Origin: an uncultured bacterium
GTDB taxonomy: Bacteria; Patescibacteriota; Minisyncoccia; Phycocordibacterales; PALSA-1337
Assembly: GCA_903905325.1 (NCBI GenBank)
Contig: CAIVGA010000036.1
Location: 1 to 14,324 of the forward strand
DNA length: 14,324 bases
Direction of reading: 5' to 3'
Shown: in pieces, positions 6,001-12,800 of the stretch
How positions within the stretch are numbered: position 1 is the first letter of the stretch
Layout of the letters: each line of letters starts with the position of its first letter
Position numbers and translations under genes: made by a program
Notes under the pieces: model-generated
The model's input: only the letters and a program-made list of their open reading frames with translations
Told to the model about the DNA's origin: nothing
Database searches by the model: none

Positions 6001-6294
6001 TTATGCGATGACTTTGAAAGCTTTATTCTTTGAAATTGGTCTGCAAGCTTCGATCGTAGCCTTATCACCAATCTTCTTTGTATTACCGATGTCCTGTGCC
6101 ATAAGCTTTGTACGCTTGGTTTGGAACTTATGATACTTCTCATGCTTGACGTATCTCTCAATCATGACAACTGTCGTGTCTTTCATCTTGTCAGAAACAA
6201 CAACACCAGTAAAAGTTTGTGGTCTCTTTACCAGAGCAGTTTTGACTGCAGGTGTACTTGTTGTTTTCTTTGTTTGTGTTTGTGTGGCTGTCAT
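6001..6294 (-). CDS. rpsQ: Small-subunit ribosomal protein S17 (uS17)
   Basis: S17 is an early 16S rRNA-binding protein of OB-fold type. The core of the 97-residue protein has FTGVVVSDKMKDTTVVMIER, the motif VKHEKYHKFQTKRTKLMAQD and the C-terminal ATIEACRPISKNKAFKVI, all typical. The first 18-20 residues (MTATQTQTKKTTSTPAVKTA) are a Thr/Gln/Lys-rich extension to the usual start. The preceding 64-base gap is the longest inside the S19-L5 unit and contains a good promoter (6342-6370), so S17 and the genes after it can probably be transcribed independently. The leader and the first codons together are strongly C- and A-rich with very few U or G residues, and there is no Shine-Dalgarno sequence. 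Confidence 0.96.
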   Translation of the reverse strand: MTATQTQTKKTTSTPAVKTALVKRPQTFTGVVVSDKMKDTTVVMIERYVKHEKYHKFQTKRTKLMAQDIGNTKKIGDKATIEACRPISKNKAFKVIA

Positions 6295-6341
6295 GTTTTT
6301 ATTGATGGTGTGTGATTGGTGCTATAGGTGTGTGGTCTGTG

Positions 6342-6370
6342 ATACTACTTGAAATATGCTATTTTGTCGA
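6342..6370 (-). promoter_or_regulatory. Internal promoter before rpsQ
   Basis: TCGACA (6365-6370, five of six matches to TTGACA) is followed by a 17-base spacer and TAGTAT (6342-6347). The -35 box overlaps the last codons of L29. The same TAGTAT hexamer and 17-base spacing occur in the S14 and S19 promoters. It would add transcription of S17-L14-L24-L5. There is no extended TGn, so I am less certain than for the other two. Confidence 0.6.
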
Positions 6371-6562
6371 GCCTGCCTTCTTTTGTGCACTCAAAACTGT
6401 CATAAGCTGAGCAATGTCTTTGCGGATAACTCTTCCGGCCTTTACGTTCTTTACCTTTGTACTTGCTGCACCAAAACGAAATACTCTCAAAGCCTCACGC
6501 TTTTCTGTGATCAATTTTGCCAAATCGGCTACTGTCTTATTTGTAATTTCTTTCATTTTCAT
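6359..6562 (-). CDS. rpmC: Large-subunit ribosomal protein L29 (uL29)
   Basis: L29 is a small two-helix protein at the exit tunnel of the 50S, where it contributes to docking of nascent-chain factors. The 67 residues include KEITNKTVADLAKLITEKREALRVFRF, corresponding to the usual EL...L...L..LR.E...LRF pattern, and the C-terminal RVIRKDIAQLMTVLSAQKK, corresponding to the R..IARI.T.L.E motif. The start is ATG at 6562, five bases after the L16 stop; a second ATG two codons later is equally possible. Its position between L16 and S17 is canonical. It ends with TAG. Confidence 0.95.
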   Translation of the reverse strand: MKMKEITNKTVADLAKLITEKREALRVFRFGAASTKVKNVKAGRVIRKDIAQLMTVLSAQKKAGSTK

Positions 6563-6567
6563 AAAAT

Positions 6568-6990
6568 TTAACGGCTGACGACCTTAGTTTTCATTGGTAA
6601 TTTTGTTCCAGCCTTGCGAAGTGCTTCCTCAGCAACCTTGGCTTCGATACCATCAATCTCGAACAATATACGTCCAGGTTTGACCACGGCGACGAAACCG
6701 ACTGGCTCACCCTTTCCCTTTCCCATTTTTACTTCGGCTGGCTTCTGGGTAAAAGGCATATCTGGGAAAATACGAACCCAAATCTTTCCAGACTTTGTAG
6801 CATAACGAGTCATAACTTTACGAGCTGACTCAATCTGGTTTGAAGTAACACGAGCATATTTCATAGCCTTAAGACCAAAAGATCCGAATGCCAAAGTAAC
6901 ACCACGTGTATCGGCGTGATTGGCTTCCTTTACAGGATGCATACGCTTTGTGAAATGCTTGCGATGTTTTACTTTTTTAGGAAATAACAT
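6568..6990 (-). CDS. rplP: Large-subunit ribosomal protein L16 (uL16)
   Basis: L16 lies near the peptidyl-transferase centre and the A-site tRNA elbow. The 140-residue product has the normal length. It begins MLFPKKVKHRKHFTKRM, then GSFGLKAMKYARVTSNQIESARKVMTRY, the segment KIWVRIFPDMPFTQKPAEVKMGKGKG and VAVVKPGRILFEIDG, which together are the L16 signature. It follows S3 by 39 bases, and the gap contains CAGAATTTTTTTCAT. A TATAAT in that gap starts 14 bases before the ATG but has neither TGn nor a -35 partner, so I do not call it a promoter. L29 follows after five bases. Confidence 0.97.
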   Translation of the reverse strand: MLFPKKVKHRKHFTKRMHPVKEANHADTRGVTLAFGSFGLKAMKYARVTSNQIESARKVMTRYATKSGKIWVRIFPDMPFTQKPAEVKMGKGKGEPVGFVAVVKPGRILFEIDGIEAKVAEEALRKAGTKLPMKTKVVSR

Positions 6991-7029
6991 GGTAGTAGAT
7001 TATATGAAAAAAATTCTGATATTTGATGG

Positions 7030-7728
7030 TTATTTTGTTGCTGCGGCGCGCTCTTTGGCTTCCTTTGTGTCTTTATTGAAAATTTCACCCTTGTAAATCC
7101 AAACCTTGATACCAATATCACCATAAGTCATGTGAGCTTTCTCACGAGCAAAGTCGATATCTGCACGAAGTGTCTGAAGAGGAATACGGCCTTTCTTGAG
7201 CTCTTCTGAACGGGCAATATCAGCACCACCAAGGCGACCTCCGAGACGAATACGAATACCTTGAACGTCTTTGTTGGCCATAACTTTCTCTATAGTCTGC
7301 TTCATGACACGGCGGAATGGCAAACGCTTCTCGAGGGCATCAGCGATCATAAGACCAGCAATAGCAGAATTGGACTCTGGGTTACGGACTTCTTCAATGT
7401 CGAGCTTGAGCTCTTGGTTCCCTAGAGAAACTTTGTTGCGCTTCAAAAGTGTCAAAACCTTGGCACGAAGCTTAACAACTCCGTCACCAGCTTTACCAAT
7501 GAGCAAACCTGGACGTGAAGTCTTGATGATAACGCGAATAGCCTTCTGTGTTCTCTCTATATCTAGGCCTCCCAGGTAGAACGGTCTAAGTTCTTTATGT
7601 AAAAATTCTCTAATCAAGATATCTCCCTTCAAAGCTGAACGGTAATTCTTGTCGACACCAAACCAACGACTTCTCCAATCGCGAATGATTCCTAATCTAT
7701 GAGAATATGGGTGTACGGTGTGTGACAT
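7030..7728 (-). CDS. rpsC: Small-subunit ribosomal protein S3 (uS3)
   Basis: S3 lies at the mRNA entry channel of the 30S subunit and takes part in helicase activity with S4 and S5. The 232 residues cover the standard architecture: an N-terminal segment with YSHRLGIIRDWRSRWF, a KH domain of type II (about 38-108) with its GKAG loop at residues 78-81, and the C-terminal S3 domain with RRVMKQTIEKVM, GIRIRLGGRLGGADIARSE and TYGDIGIKVWIYKGE. It starts one base after the L22 stop codon, so translation is very likely coupled. The last residues are an Ala/Lys-rich end. Confidence 0.97.
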   Translation of the reverse strand: MSHTVHPYSHRLGIIRDWRSRWFGVDKNYRSALKGDILIREFLHKELRPFYLGGLDIERTQKAIRVIIKTSRPGLLIGKAGDGVVKLRAKVLTLLKRNKVSLGNQELKLDIEEVRNPESNSAIAGLMIADALEKRLPFRRVMKQTIEKVMANKDVQGIRIRLGGRLGGADIARSEELKKGRIPLQTLRADIDFAREKAHMTYGDIGIKVWIYKGEIFNKDTKEAKERAAATK

Positions 7729-7729
7729 A

Positions 7730-8158
7730 TTATTTTTTGGCCTCTTTAGCGGCGGCTTTTACTGCTTTGGCTGGCTTAACTTCAGCTTTGGCTGGCTTTG
7801 CGGCAGCAATCTTCTTGTCGGCCTTGGCTTCGATCGGCGCAAGCGTAAGACTAACATGACTCATACGCTTCTTGATAGGAAAAGCTGAACCCTTTGACAT
7901 TGGCATAGAACGCTTGAGAACTTGGCCTTGATCAACACGGATCTCTTTTACCATCAAAATACCCTTTTCAATATTGAAATTGTTCTTTGCATTGGCAACA
8001 GCTGAATCCAAAAGAACTGCGAGAGGGTGTCTAGCCTTCTTTGCTACAGTTGAAAGAATAGCTTCTGCTTGAGCAATGTTCTTACCACGTATCATGTCTG
8101 CAACTAAGCGGAACTTACGAGGTGTGATGCGTTCATTTTTGAGAGATGCAGTAATCAT
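7730..8158 (-). CDS. rplV: Large-subunit ribosomal protein L22 (uL22) with Lys/Ala tail
   Basis: L22 lines the nascent peptide exit tunnel; its long beta-hairpin forms part of the constriction. The 142-residue protein has the conserved N-terminal helix region (ERITPRKFRLVADMIRGKNIAQAEAIL), the middle HPLAVLLDSAVANAKNNF, and the hairpin region followed by the RMSHVSLTL strand that corresponds to the usual R.SHITI.V end. The core ends near residue 110. Residues 111-142 form a Lys/Ala/Pro tail, longer than the common 110-residue L22. It lies between S19 and S3 in canonical order, 28 bases after S19. Confidence 0.97.
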   Translation of the reverse strand: MITASLKNERITPRKFRLVADMIRGKNIAQAEAILSTVAKKARHPLAVLLDSAVANAKNNFNIEKGILMVKEIRVDQGQVLKRSMPMSKGSAFPIKKRMSHVSLTLAPIEAKADKKIAAAKPAKAEVKPAKAVKAAAKEAKK

Positions 8159-8186
8159 GATAGTGAATAGTGATTGGTCGTATTAT

Positions 8187-8534
8187 TTATTTTTTGGCTG
8201 GCGCAGAAGCGGCTTCCTTTGCAGACTTGGCAGCAGCGACTTCTGCCTCCTTGGCCTTGAGCTCGATCTCCTTTTGCATCTTACCTCCATGGCGTACGAA
8301 TTTACGTGTAGGTGAAAATTCACCGAGGTGGTGTCCAACCATATCCTCGGTGACTAATACTTCTGTATGTACTCGGCCATTGTGAACCCCGAAGGTAAAA
8401 CCAAGCATTTCTGGTGAGATAACTGAACGGCGTGACCAAGTCTTAATAACCCCAGCAGTTGCAGGCTTTTTGCCAGAAATCTTTGAGAGTAGTCTCTCTT
8501 CGATATAGGGTCCTTTCTTAAGTGATCTTGCCAT
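8187..8534 (-). CDS. rpsS: Small-subunit ribosomal protein S19 (uS19) with Ala/Lys tail
   Basis: S19 forms a complex with S13 in the 30S head near the A and P sites. The 115 residues start MARSLKKGPYIEERLL and contain TWSRRSVISPEMLGFTFGVHNG, EDMVGHHLGEFSPTRKF and RHGGK, all diagnostic. The usual protein is about 90 residues long; the rest (from about residue 90) is an Ala/Lys/Glu tail. In most bacteria rplB (L2) lies directly before rpsS. Here the preceding gene is a small membrane protein, and S19 has its own promoter (8592-8620). So this is the first gene of its transcription unit, and S10-L3-L4-L23-L2 must lie elsewhere or beyond the right edge. Confidence 0.97.
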   Translation of the reverse strand: MARSLKKGPYIEERLLSKISGKKPATAGVIKTWSRRSVISPEMLGFTFGVHNGRVHTEVLVTEDMVGHHLGEFSPTRKFVRHGGKMQKEIELKAKEAEVAAAKSAKEAASAPAKK

Positions 8535-8569
8535 AGAATATTAAATGTAAAGTAAAAATAGTTTAAAAC

Positions 8570-8585
8570 AAGCTCCGTAGAGCTT
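8570..8585 (-). promoter_or_regulatory. 5'-terminal hairpin of the rpsS transcript with UACG loop
   Basis: AAGCUC/GAGCUU form six perfect pairs around UACG, a member of the very stable UNCG tetraloop class. The stem begins at 8585, the seventh base after the -10 box, so it would lie at the very 5' end of the mRNA. It is followed by GUUUU, so weak early termination is an alternative role. Confidence 0.6.
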
Positions 8586-8591
8586 CAAGGC

Positions 8592-8620
8592 ATACTATCA
8601 AAGCCTATATAAAAACGCAA
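8592..8620 (-). promoter_or_regulatory. Promoter of the rpsS operon
   Basis: TTGCGT (8615-8620), a 17-base spacer and TAGTAT (8592-8597) preceded by TGA (extended -10) read on the minus strand. The predicted start is the A at 8585, giving a 51-nt leader to the S19 ATG at 8534. The -10 hexamer, the extended TG and the CTTGA just downstream resemble the S14 promoter. The -35 lies inside an AAAAAC/GTTTTT inverted repeat. Confidence 0.78.
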
Positions 8621-8649
8621 GTTTTTAGACACAGAAGAAATTGAGGGTA

Positions 8650-9075
8650 CTATTTCCCCTCTTTATTTCTCCTCTTATAGAAGTTCTTTGATTCTCTTGT
8701 TATAGCCAAAATAGTAAGAACAGCTATATATGAAGCACTAACTTCAATTGGCATATGATATGGAACCCTTGTCACAACTGCCGCAATTATTATAAATACA
8801 ACCAGACCTGTCCAAACCATGGCATACATTTCCCCAGGATGAACACCTTCATGCATATTATGCCAACGACGAAATTCCTTTTCGGCGCTATAAATCGCGA
8901 GAGCGGCCGCATAAATAGCAGATATTCCTAACAGAATCTGGTTATTAGCTAAAATATTGTCATTAAAGAAATCGTAAATAATTGCGATAAAGAATATTAT
9001 TGACCAGAAATTAACGACATTGCGCCAAACATTGAATGTACCAAGTCTATGAAAGAAAAGTCCTATACGTTGCAT
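8650..9075 (-). CDS. Small four-helix membrane protein, unknown function
   Basis: I do not recognise this 141-residue protein. It has four hydrophobic segments (about 19-36, 45-63, 85-103 and 109-126), with basic residues at both ends (R10, R18 and the C-terminal FYKRRNKEGK). A central polar connection, SAEKEFRRWHNMHEGVHPGE, contains two His and several acidic and basic residues. Both termini would be cytoplasmic by the positive-inside rule. The ATG at 9075 is only six bases downstream of a TATAAT box, so the mRNA would be leaderless; this supports the start. It lies between the cohesin/dockerin pair and the S19 operon, with a terminator directly upstream, so it is probably expressed alone. 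It ends with TAG. Confidence 0.8.
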   Translation of the reverse strand: MQRIGLFFHRLGTFNVWRNVVNFWSIIFFIAIIYDFFNDNILANNQILLGISAIYAAALAIYSAEKEFRRWHNMHEGVHPGEMYAMVWTGLVVFIIIAAVVTRVPYHMPIEVSASYIAVLTILAITRESKNFYKRRNKEGK

Positions 9076-9081
9076 AGAAAC

Positions 9082-9090
9082 ATTATAACA
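9082..9090 (-). promoter_or_regulatory. Extended -10 promoter giving a leaderless mRNA
   Basis: TGT-TATAAT reads on the minus strand, with a perfect -10 hexamer at 9082-9087. The seventh base downstream is the A of the ATG at 9075, so the transcript would start on the start codon. The position expected for a -35 lies inside the hairpin of the preceding terminator and shows no TTGACA-like sequence. Confidence 0.65.
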
Positions 9091-9119
9091 AAAAAGACCA
9101 GCATGTGCCGGCCCTTTTT
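9090..9119 (-). terminator. Rho-independent terminator after the cohesin gene
   Basis: On the minus strand a 13-pair stem can form between AAAAAGGGCCGGC and GCUGGUCUUUUUU with the loop ACAU. Three pairs are G-U, possible only in this orientation, which fixes the direction. It lies 24 bases after the stop codon of the cohesin-like gene and ends the dockerin/cohesin unit. Confidence 0.88.
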
Positions 9120-9142
9120 GTACTTATCTATAAAATATACTT

Positions 9143-9856
9143 TTACGCTTCAGGAGGTGTTCTCTTCTTATATACGTACCAAACTATGACGACAACGATC
9201 ACGATCAGAATCAAAATCCATAACCATGTGTAATTAGCTGATGAGGCTCCGGAGGCAGCAACTGCTGCTTGTAGATTTGATGACTGTGTTTGATCAGACT
9301 GTGTAGATGTAGATAACGTATTAACTGTCTCCTGACCGGCAGTATTCGCACCACCCACAGCTGGTCCGACAGGCCTATTAACAGCCAATACTGTGTATTG
9401 AGCACTGTTGCCAGTAATGGCACTATGACTAGAAGTCGTATATGCCAATGAATTACTACCTATCTTTATGCTTCCACTACCTGCTTGCTTGGCCCGGAAA
9501 GTGATAGTACCAAACATTGTAGAGCCTGAAATACCCTTTGGATAACCGGCACTCTTTATGAGTATCCCGTTTGTATTATCAACGGAATCATAACCAGACT
9601 GAGTCAAAGCTATCCAATTGTTTCCAAGTGAGAAAGAAGTAACTTCCAAATCACTAGCTGGATAATCTACTTCCAATTTTTCTACATAGTTGCTTGTTCC
9701 TTGAGGATTTACCGCAACAGTAACATTGAAACTTTTTCCTGCTGTAATATTAACAGTAGCTGGTGACAAAGATGCTGTTGTAGCTGCTATAGCTGGTATT
9801 GCAAAGAGGAATACACTAGCTACCGATATAATACTTGTAAGTGATATTTTTTTCAT
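9143..9856 (-). CDS. Surface-anchored cohesin-like protein
   Basis: The 237 residues show: a signal peptide (1-24, MKKISL start, hydrophobic core, AIA end); a cohesin-like beta-sandwich (about 27-158); a Ser/Thr/Gln/Ala linker (about 165-207); one membrane helix (211-229); and a short basic tail, KKRTPPEA. Features of the sandwich fitting cohesin are the opening LSPATVNITAGKSFNVTVAVNP, the strand VEKLEVDYPASDLEVTSFSL and the late FGTITFRAKQAGSGSIKIGSNSLAYT. Cohesins bind dockerins with high affinity. The adjacent upstream gene ends in a dockerin and the two genes are separated by two bases, so the pair probably forms a complex on the cell surface. There is no LPxTG motif; anchoring is by the helix. 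Other carbohydrate-binding or invasin-type beta-sandwiches resemble cohesin, so a profile search is the decisive test. Confidence 0.8.
   Translation of the reverse strand: MKKISLTSIISVASVFLFAIPAIAATTASLSPATVNITAGKSFNVTVAVNPQGTSNYVEKLEVDYPASDLEVTSFSLGNNWIALTQSGYDSVDNTNGILIKSAGYPKGISGSTMFGTITFRAKQAGSGSIKIGSNSLAYTTSSHSAITGNSAQYTVLAVNRPVGPAVGGANTAGQETVNTLSTSTQSDQTQSSNLQAAVAASGASSANYTWLWILILIVIVVVIVWYVYKKRTPPEA
9383..9778 (-). other. Cohesin-like domain
   Basis: Residues 27-158 of the anchored protein. The alternating hydrophobic pattern, the early TAGKSFNVTVAV strand, the YPASDLEV segment, the aromatic NNWIAL segment and the GTITFRAK strand follow the order of strands in cohesin domains. The assignment rests on pattern recognition by eye. 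Confidence 0.65.
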
Positions 9857-9858
9857 AT

Positions 9859-12800
9859 TTATTTTGTCCAGTTAGCCATTAATATTACGAAGTCTGATAT
9901 ATCTACTTGACCGTCATGGTTGAGGTCAGCGAGAATATTTGGACCAGTCTTTCCCCAATTTGCCATAAGAGTAGCAAAGTCTTGCGCGTCTGTTTGTCCG
10001 TCTCCATTCATATCACCACCTCCAGCTACACCAGAAGGGATACCTGCTCCACCACCACCCGTCATTGTTCCACTACTGCTAGACGGAGCCGGATTCACGC
10101 TGATCAGTCTCGTTGATGTTGCAATATTTCCTACAGCATCACTTACGGTATAAACAACACTGTAAGCTCCGACAACATTTGCATTGACAGTACTAGAAGC
10201 TACTACGTGTGAAGTGATATCTCCATCTACACTATCAATAGCTGTTACGCCAGCATCATTGTATATACTACCAGCCGTTATAACTACAGGATTACTACCA
10301 AGTAATGTTATAACTGGAGGTGTTGTGTCTCTAACCGTCACATCAAACGAGGTCGATGTGGCATGATTGCCGGAAATATCAGATGCCGAACAAGTTACAG
10401 TAGTTGTTCCAAGAGCAAAGACTGAACCTGGCTCTGGAGTACAAGAAACCGTTGTGGTTGCATCATGATTATCTGTAGCAGATGGCAAATCGAATGTCAC
10501 TATCGTGCCAGAAGCTTCTGTAGCCTCGGCAGTTATATTTCCAGGTGTTGTACCATCGGTAATAACTGGAGGAACTGTATCGCTAATCGTAAATGTTCCC
10601 TTCACGAAAGTAATATCGTAGTTAGATCCAGCTGAACTTTCCCCATCTGTAATATCAATCGTACCGTGTGTGATACTCGTTGTGCCGATATCGTTTTTAC
10701 TAGTATCACGAGCTGGTGTACCAGTCAAAGAATCACCTTCTGCCAGAGTGCCACTTGTAATATGTGCTGTAAGTGTAGGATCGCTTGAGCCCCATTCCTT
10801 ACCAAGATCATACGCGGTAATAGTTATAGGTCTTGGATTGATGTCCAAAGAGCTAGTAGAGAATGCTAGGTTGTAATTATTACCACCGTTCCCACCAGCA
10901 ATCAACGAACCTTGGTTTATACTATAAGAACCAACATTCTCACCTGAATCACGAGTAAGTGAACCACTAAAGCCATCTTCTCCTTGCAGAGAACCCTCTG
11001 TCACGAGATATGTTAGAGGTGATGGATCTGGATTGCCGTAAACTTTTGATTGATGATCAGCTTGTACAGAGATGTTGTACTGCGTAATTACACCAGTTGA
11101 AGTCGAGACAGCTGAAACTGCGTAGTTTCCTCCATCATTGTCATCATTCACAGTGTAAGTAGAGACCGAGAGAGTCTTTCCAGTACCAGCATTTGCATTG
11201 TCATACGTCTCTGCAAGACCAGTTACAGTATCAGTACTTCCTTGAAGACCAGAAACAGTCGGGGTTGTACTAGCTGTTATATTGGCATCATAAGTCTTGC
11301 TATTCGTCTGTGCTGTAATGGTCAATGGTGCCTTTGTAATATCAGCAGAAAGCGTTGGTTGAGTTAAAGAATAATCAACAGCATCATCACCTGTAAGCGA
11401 GAGGCCAGTTGTGGTAACAGTTTTCTCTACACCAACATTTTTATTATTGAAGGTCGCTGTAGATGTTCCTACCAAGAAAACACTATCGGGTGAAATCACA
11501 CTAACAAGTGAACCTGAACCAGAAACAGTAGTCGTAGTGGTACTATCGTAAGTCTTGCTATCGGCAGTAACTCCAGAAACTGTAAGTGTGGCCTTTGTGA
11601 TTACACCATTGTAACTTTTGTTGAAAGTAACATTGTAGTTAGCACCACTGTAACCATCATTAACTATTCCCGCAGGAATAAGAGTCTTGTCAGTTCCAAC
11701 ATTTTTATCTTTGTACGTCTCAATGAAACCTGCACTGTCGCCAATACCTAATGTGCCAGATGTGATAGTGGGTGTTGCTGAAGCGGTGGTAGTACCATCG
11801 TAAACTTTATTGTTAGCTGAGGCTGTGACTGTAATAGCACGAGTGTCTATTTCACCAGTCGAAGTCGAGACGGTTGAAACGGCGTAGTTTCCTCCAGTAT
11901 TTCCATCATTAACTGTATAAGCTGAGACAGAGAGAGTCTTACCTGTACCAACATTTTTGGTGTCATAAGTTTCAGCAAGACCAGTTACAGTATCAGTACT
12001 TCCTTGAAGGCCCGAAACAGTCGGAGTTGTACTAGCTGTTATATCACCATCGTAAATTTTGATGTTTGGTTCTGCGGTGATCGTGATAGACGCTTGAGTT
12101 ATGTTTGCGGTAAGTCCAGTCGGCTGAGAAATCGTGTAATTACCCTTGTCCGCGCCAGCCAATGCTACACCATTAACCGTAACAGGCTTCGATGGTCCAA
12201 CATTTGCATCGTTGAACGTTGCAACATAACTTGAAGTGGCTAAACTTACATCTTCTGTGCCAACCACACCGACCAAAATTGCTGAAGTGAAGTCAACCGT
12301 AGAAGACGCAGTGCTATCATATTGCTTATCTTGAGCAACAGCTCCACTTACCGTCAAATCCTTAGCTGTAATAGTACCGTCAGTTGTAGAAGCGAAAGTT
12401 ACAGCATAATCTATACCCCCAACCCCATCGTGAACATGGCCACTAGGAGTAAGAACCTTCGCAGTTCCAATATCCTTGGTGTCATAAGATTCAATAAATC
12501 CAAACGTATCAGTTCCTACAATTGAACCAGATGTAATATCTGGAAGAGATGGTGAGGTCGTAGCCCCATCATAAATTTTTGTACTCGAGGTGGCGGTTAC
12601 TGTCAAAGGAAGAGGTGAAATCGAACCAATAGGTAATGTTGTAAAATTGATTGCGTAATTTCCTGTCATATCTGTACTAGATGCATCAGCAATAGTACCT
12701 GATGGAATCAAATTCTTGGTCGTGCTGGCATTTTTATTGCCGAATACTTGACTGAATGTGCCAACATCACCAATCGCCAAAGGTGTAGAAGTTGAGACAA

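Noticed and set aside
6996..7004. TATAAT before rplP, and a similar TATAAT three bases before rplE (about 5322-5327), considered as leaderless promoters
   Set aside because: Neither has an upstream TGn or a -35 partner, the spacing to the ATG differs from the two leaderless cases, and both lie inside tightly packed operon gaps where AT-rich hexamers are expected.
8610..8626. AAAAAC-GCAA-GTTTTT inverted repeat, considered as a terminator of the 141-residue protein gene
   Set aside because: The stem is six pairs with only one G-C pair, too weak for an intrinsic terminator. It overlaps the -35 of the S19 promoter and may be chance in AT-rich DNA.
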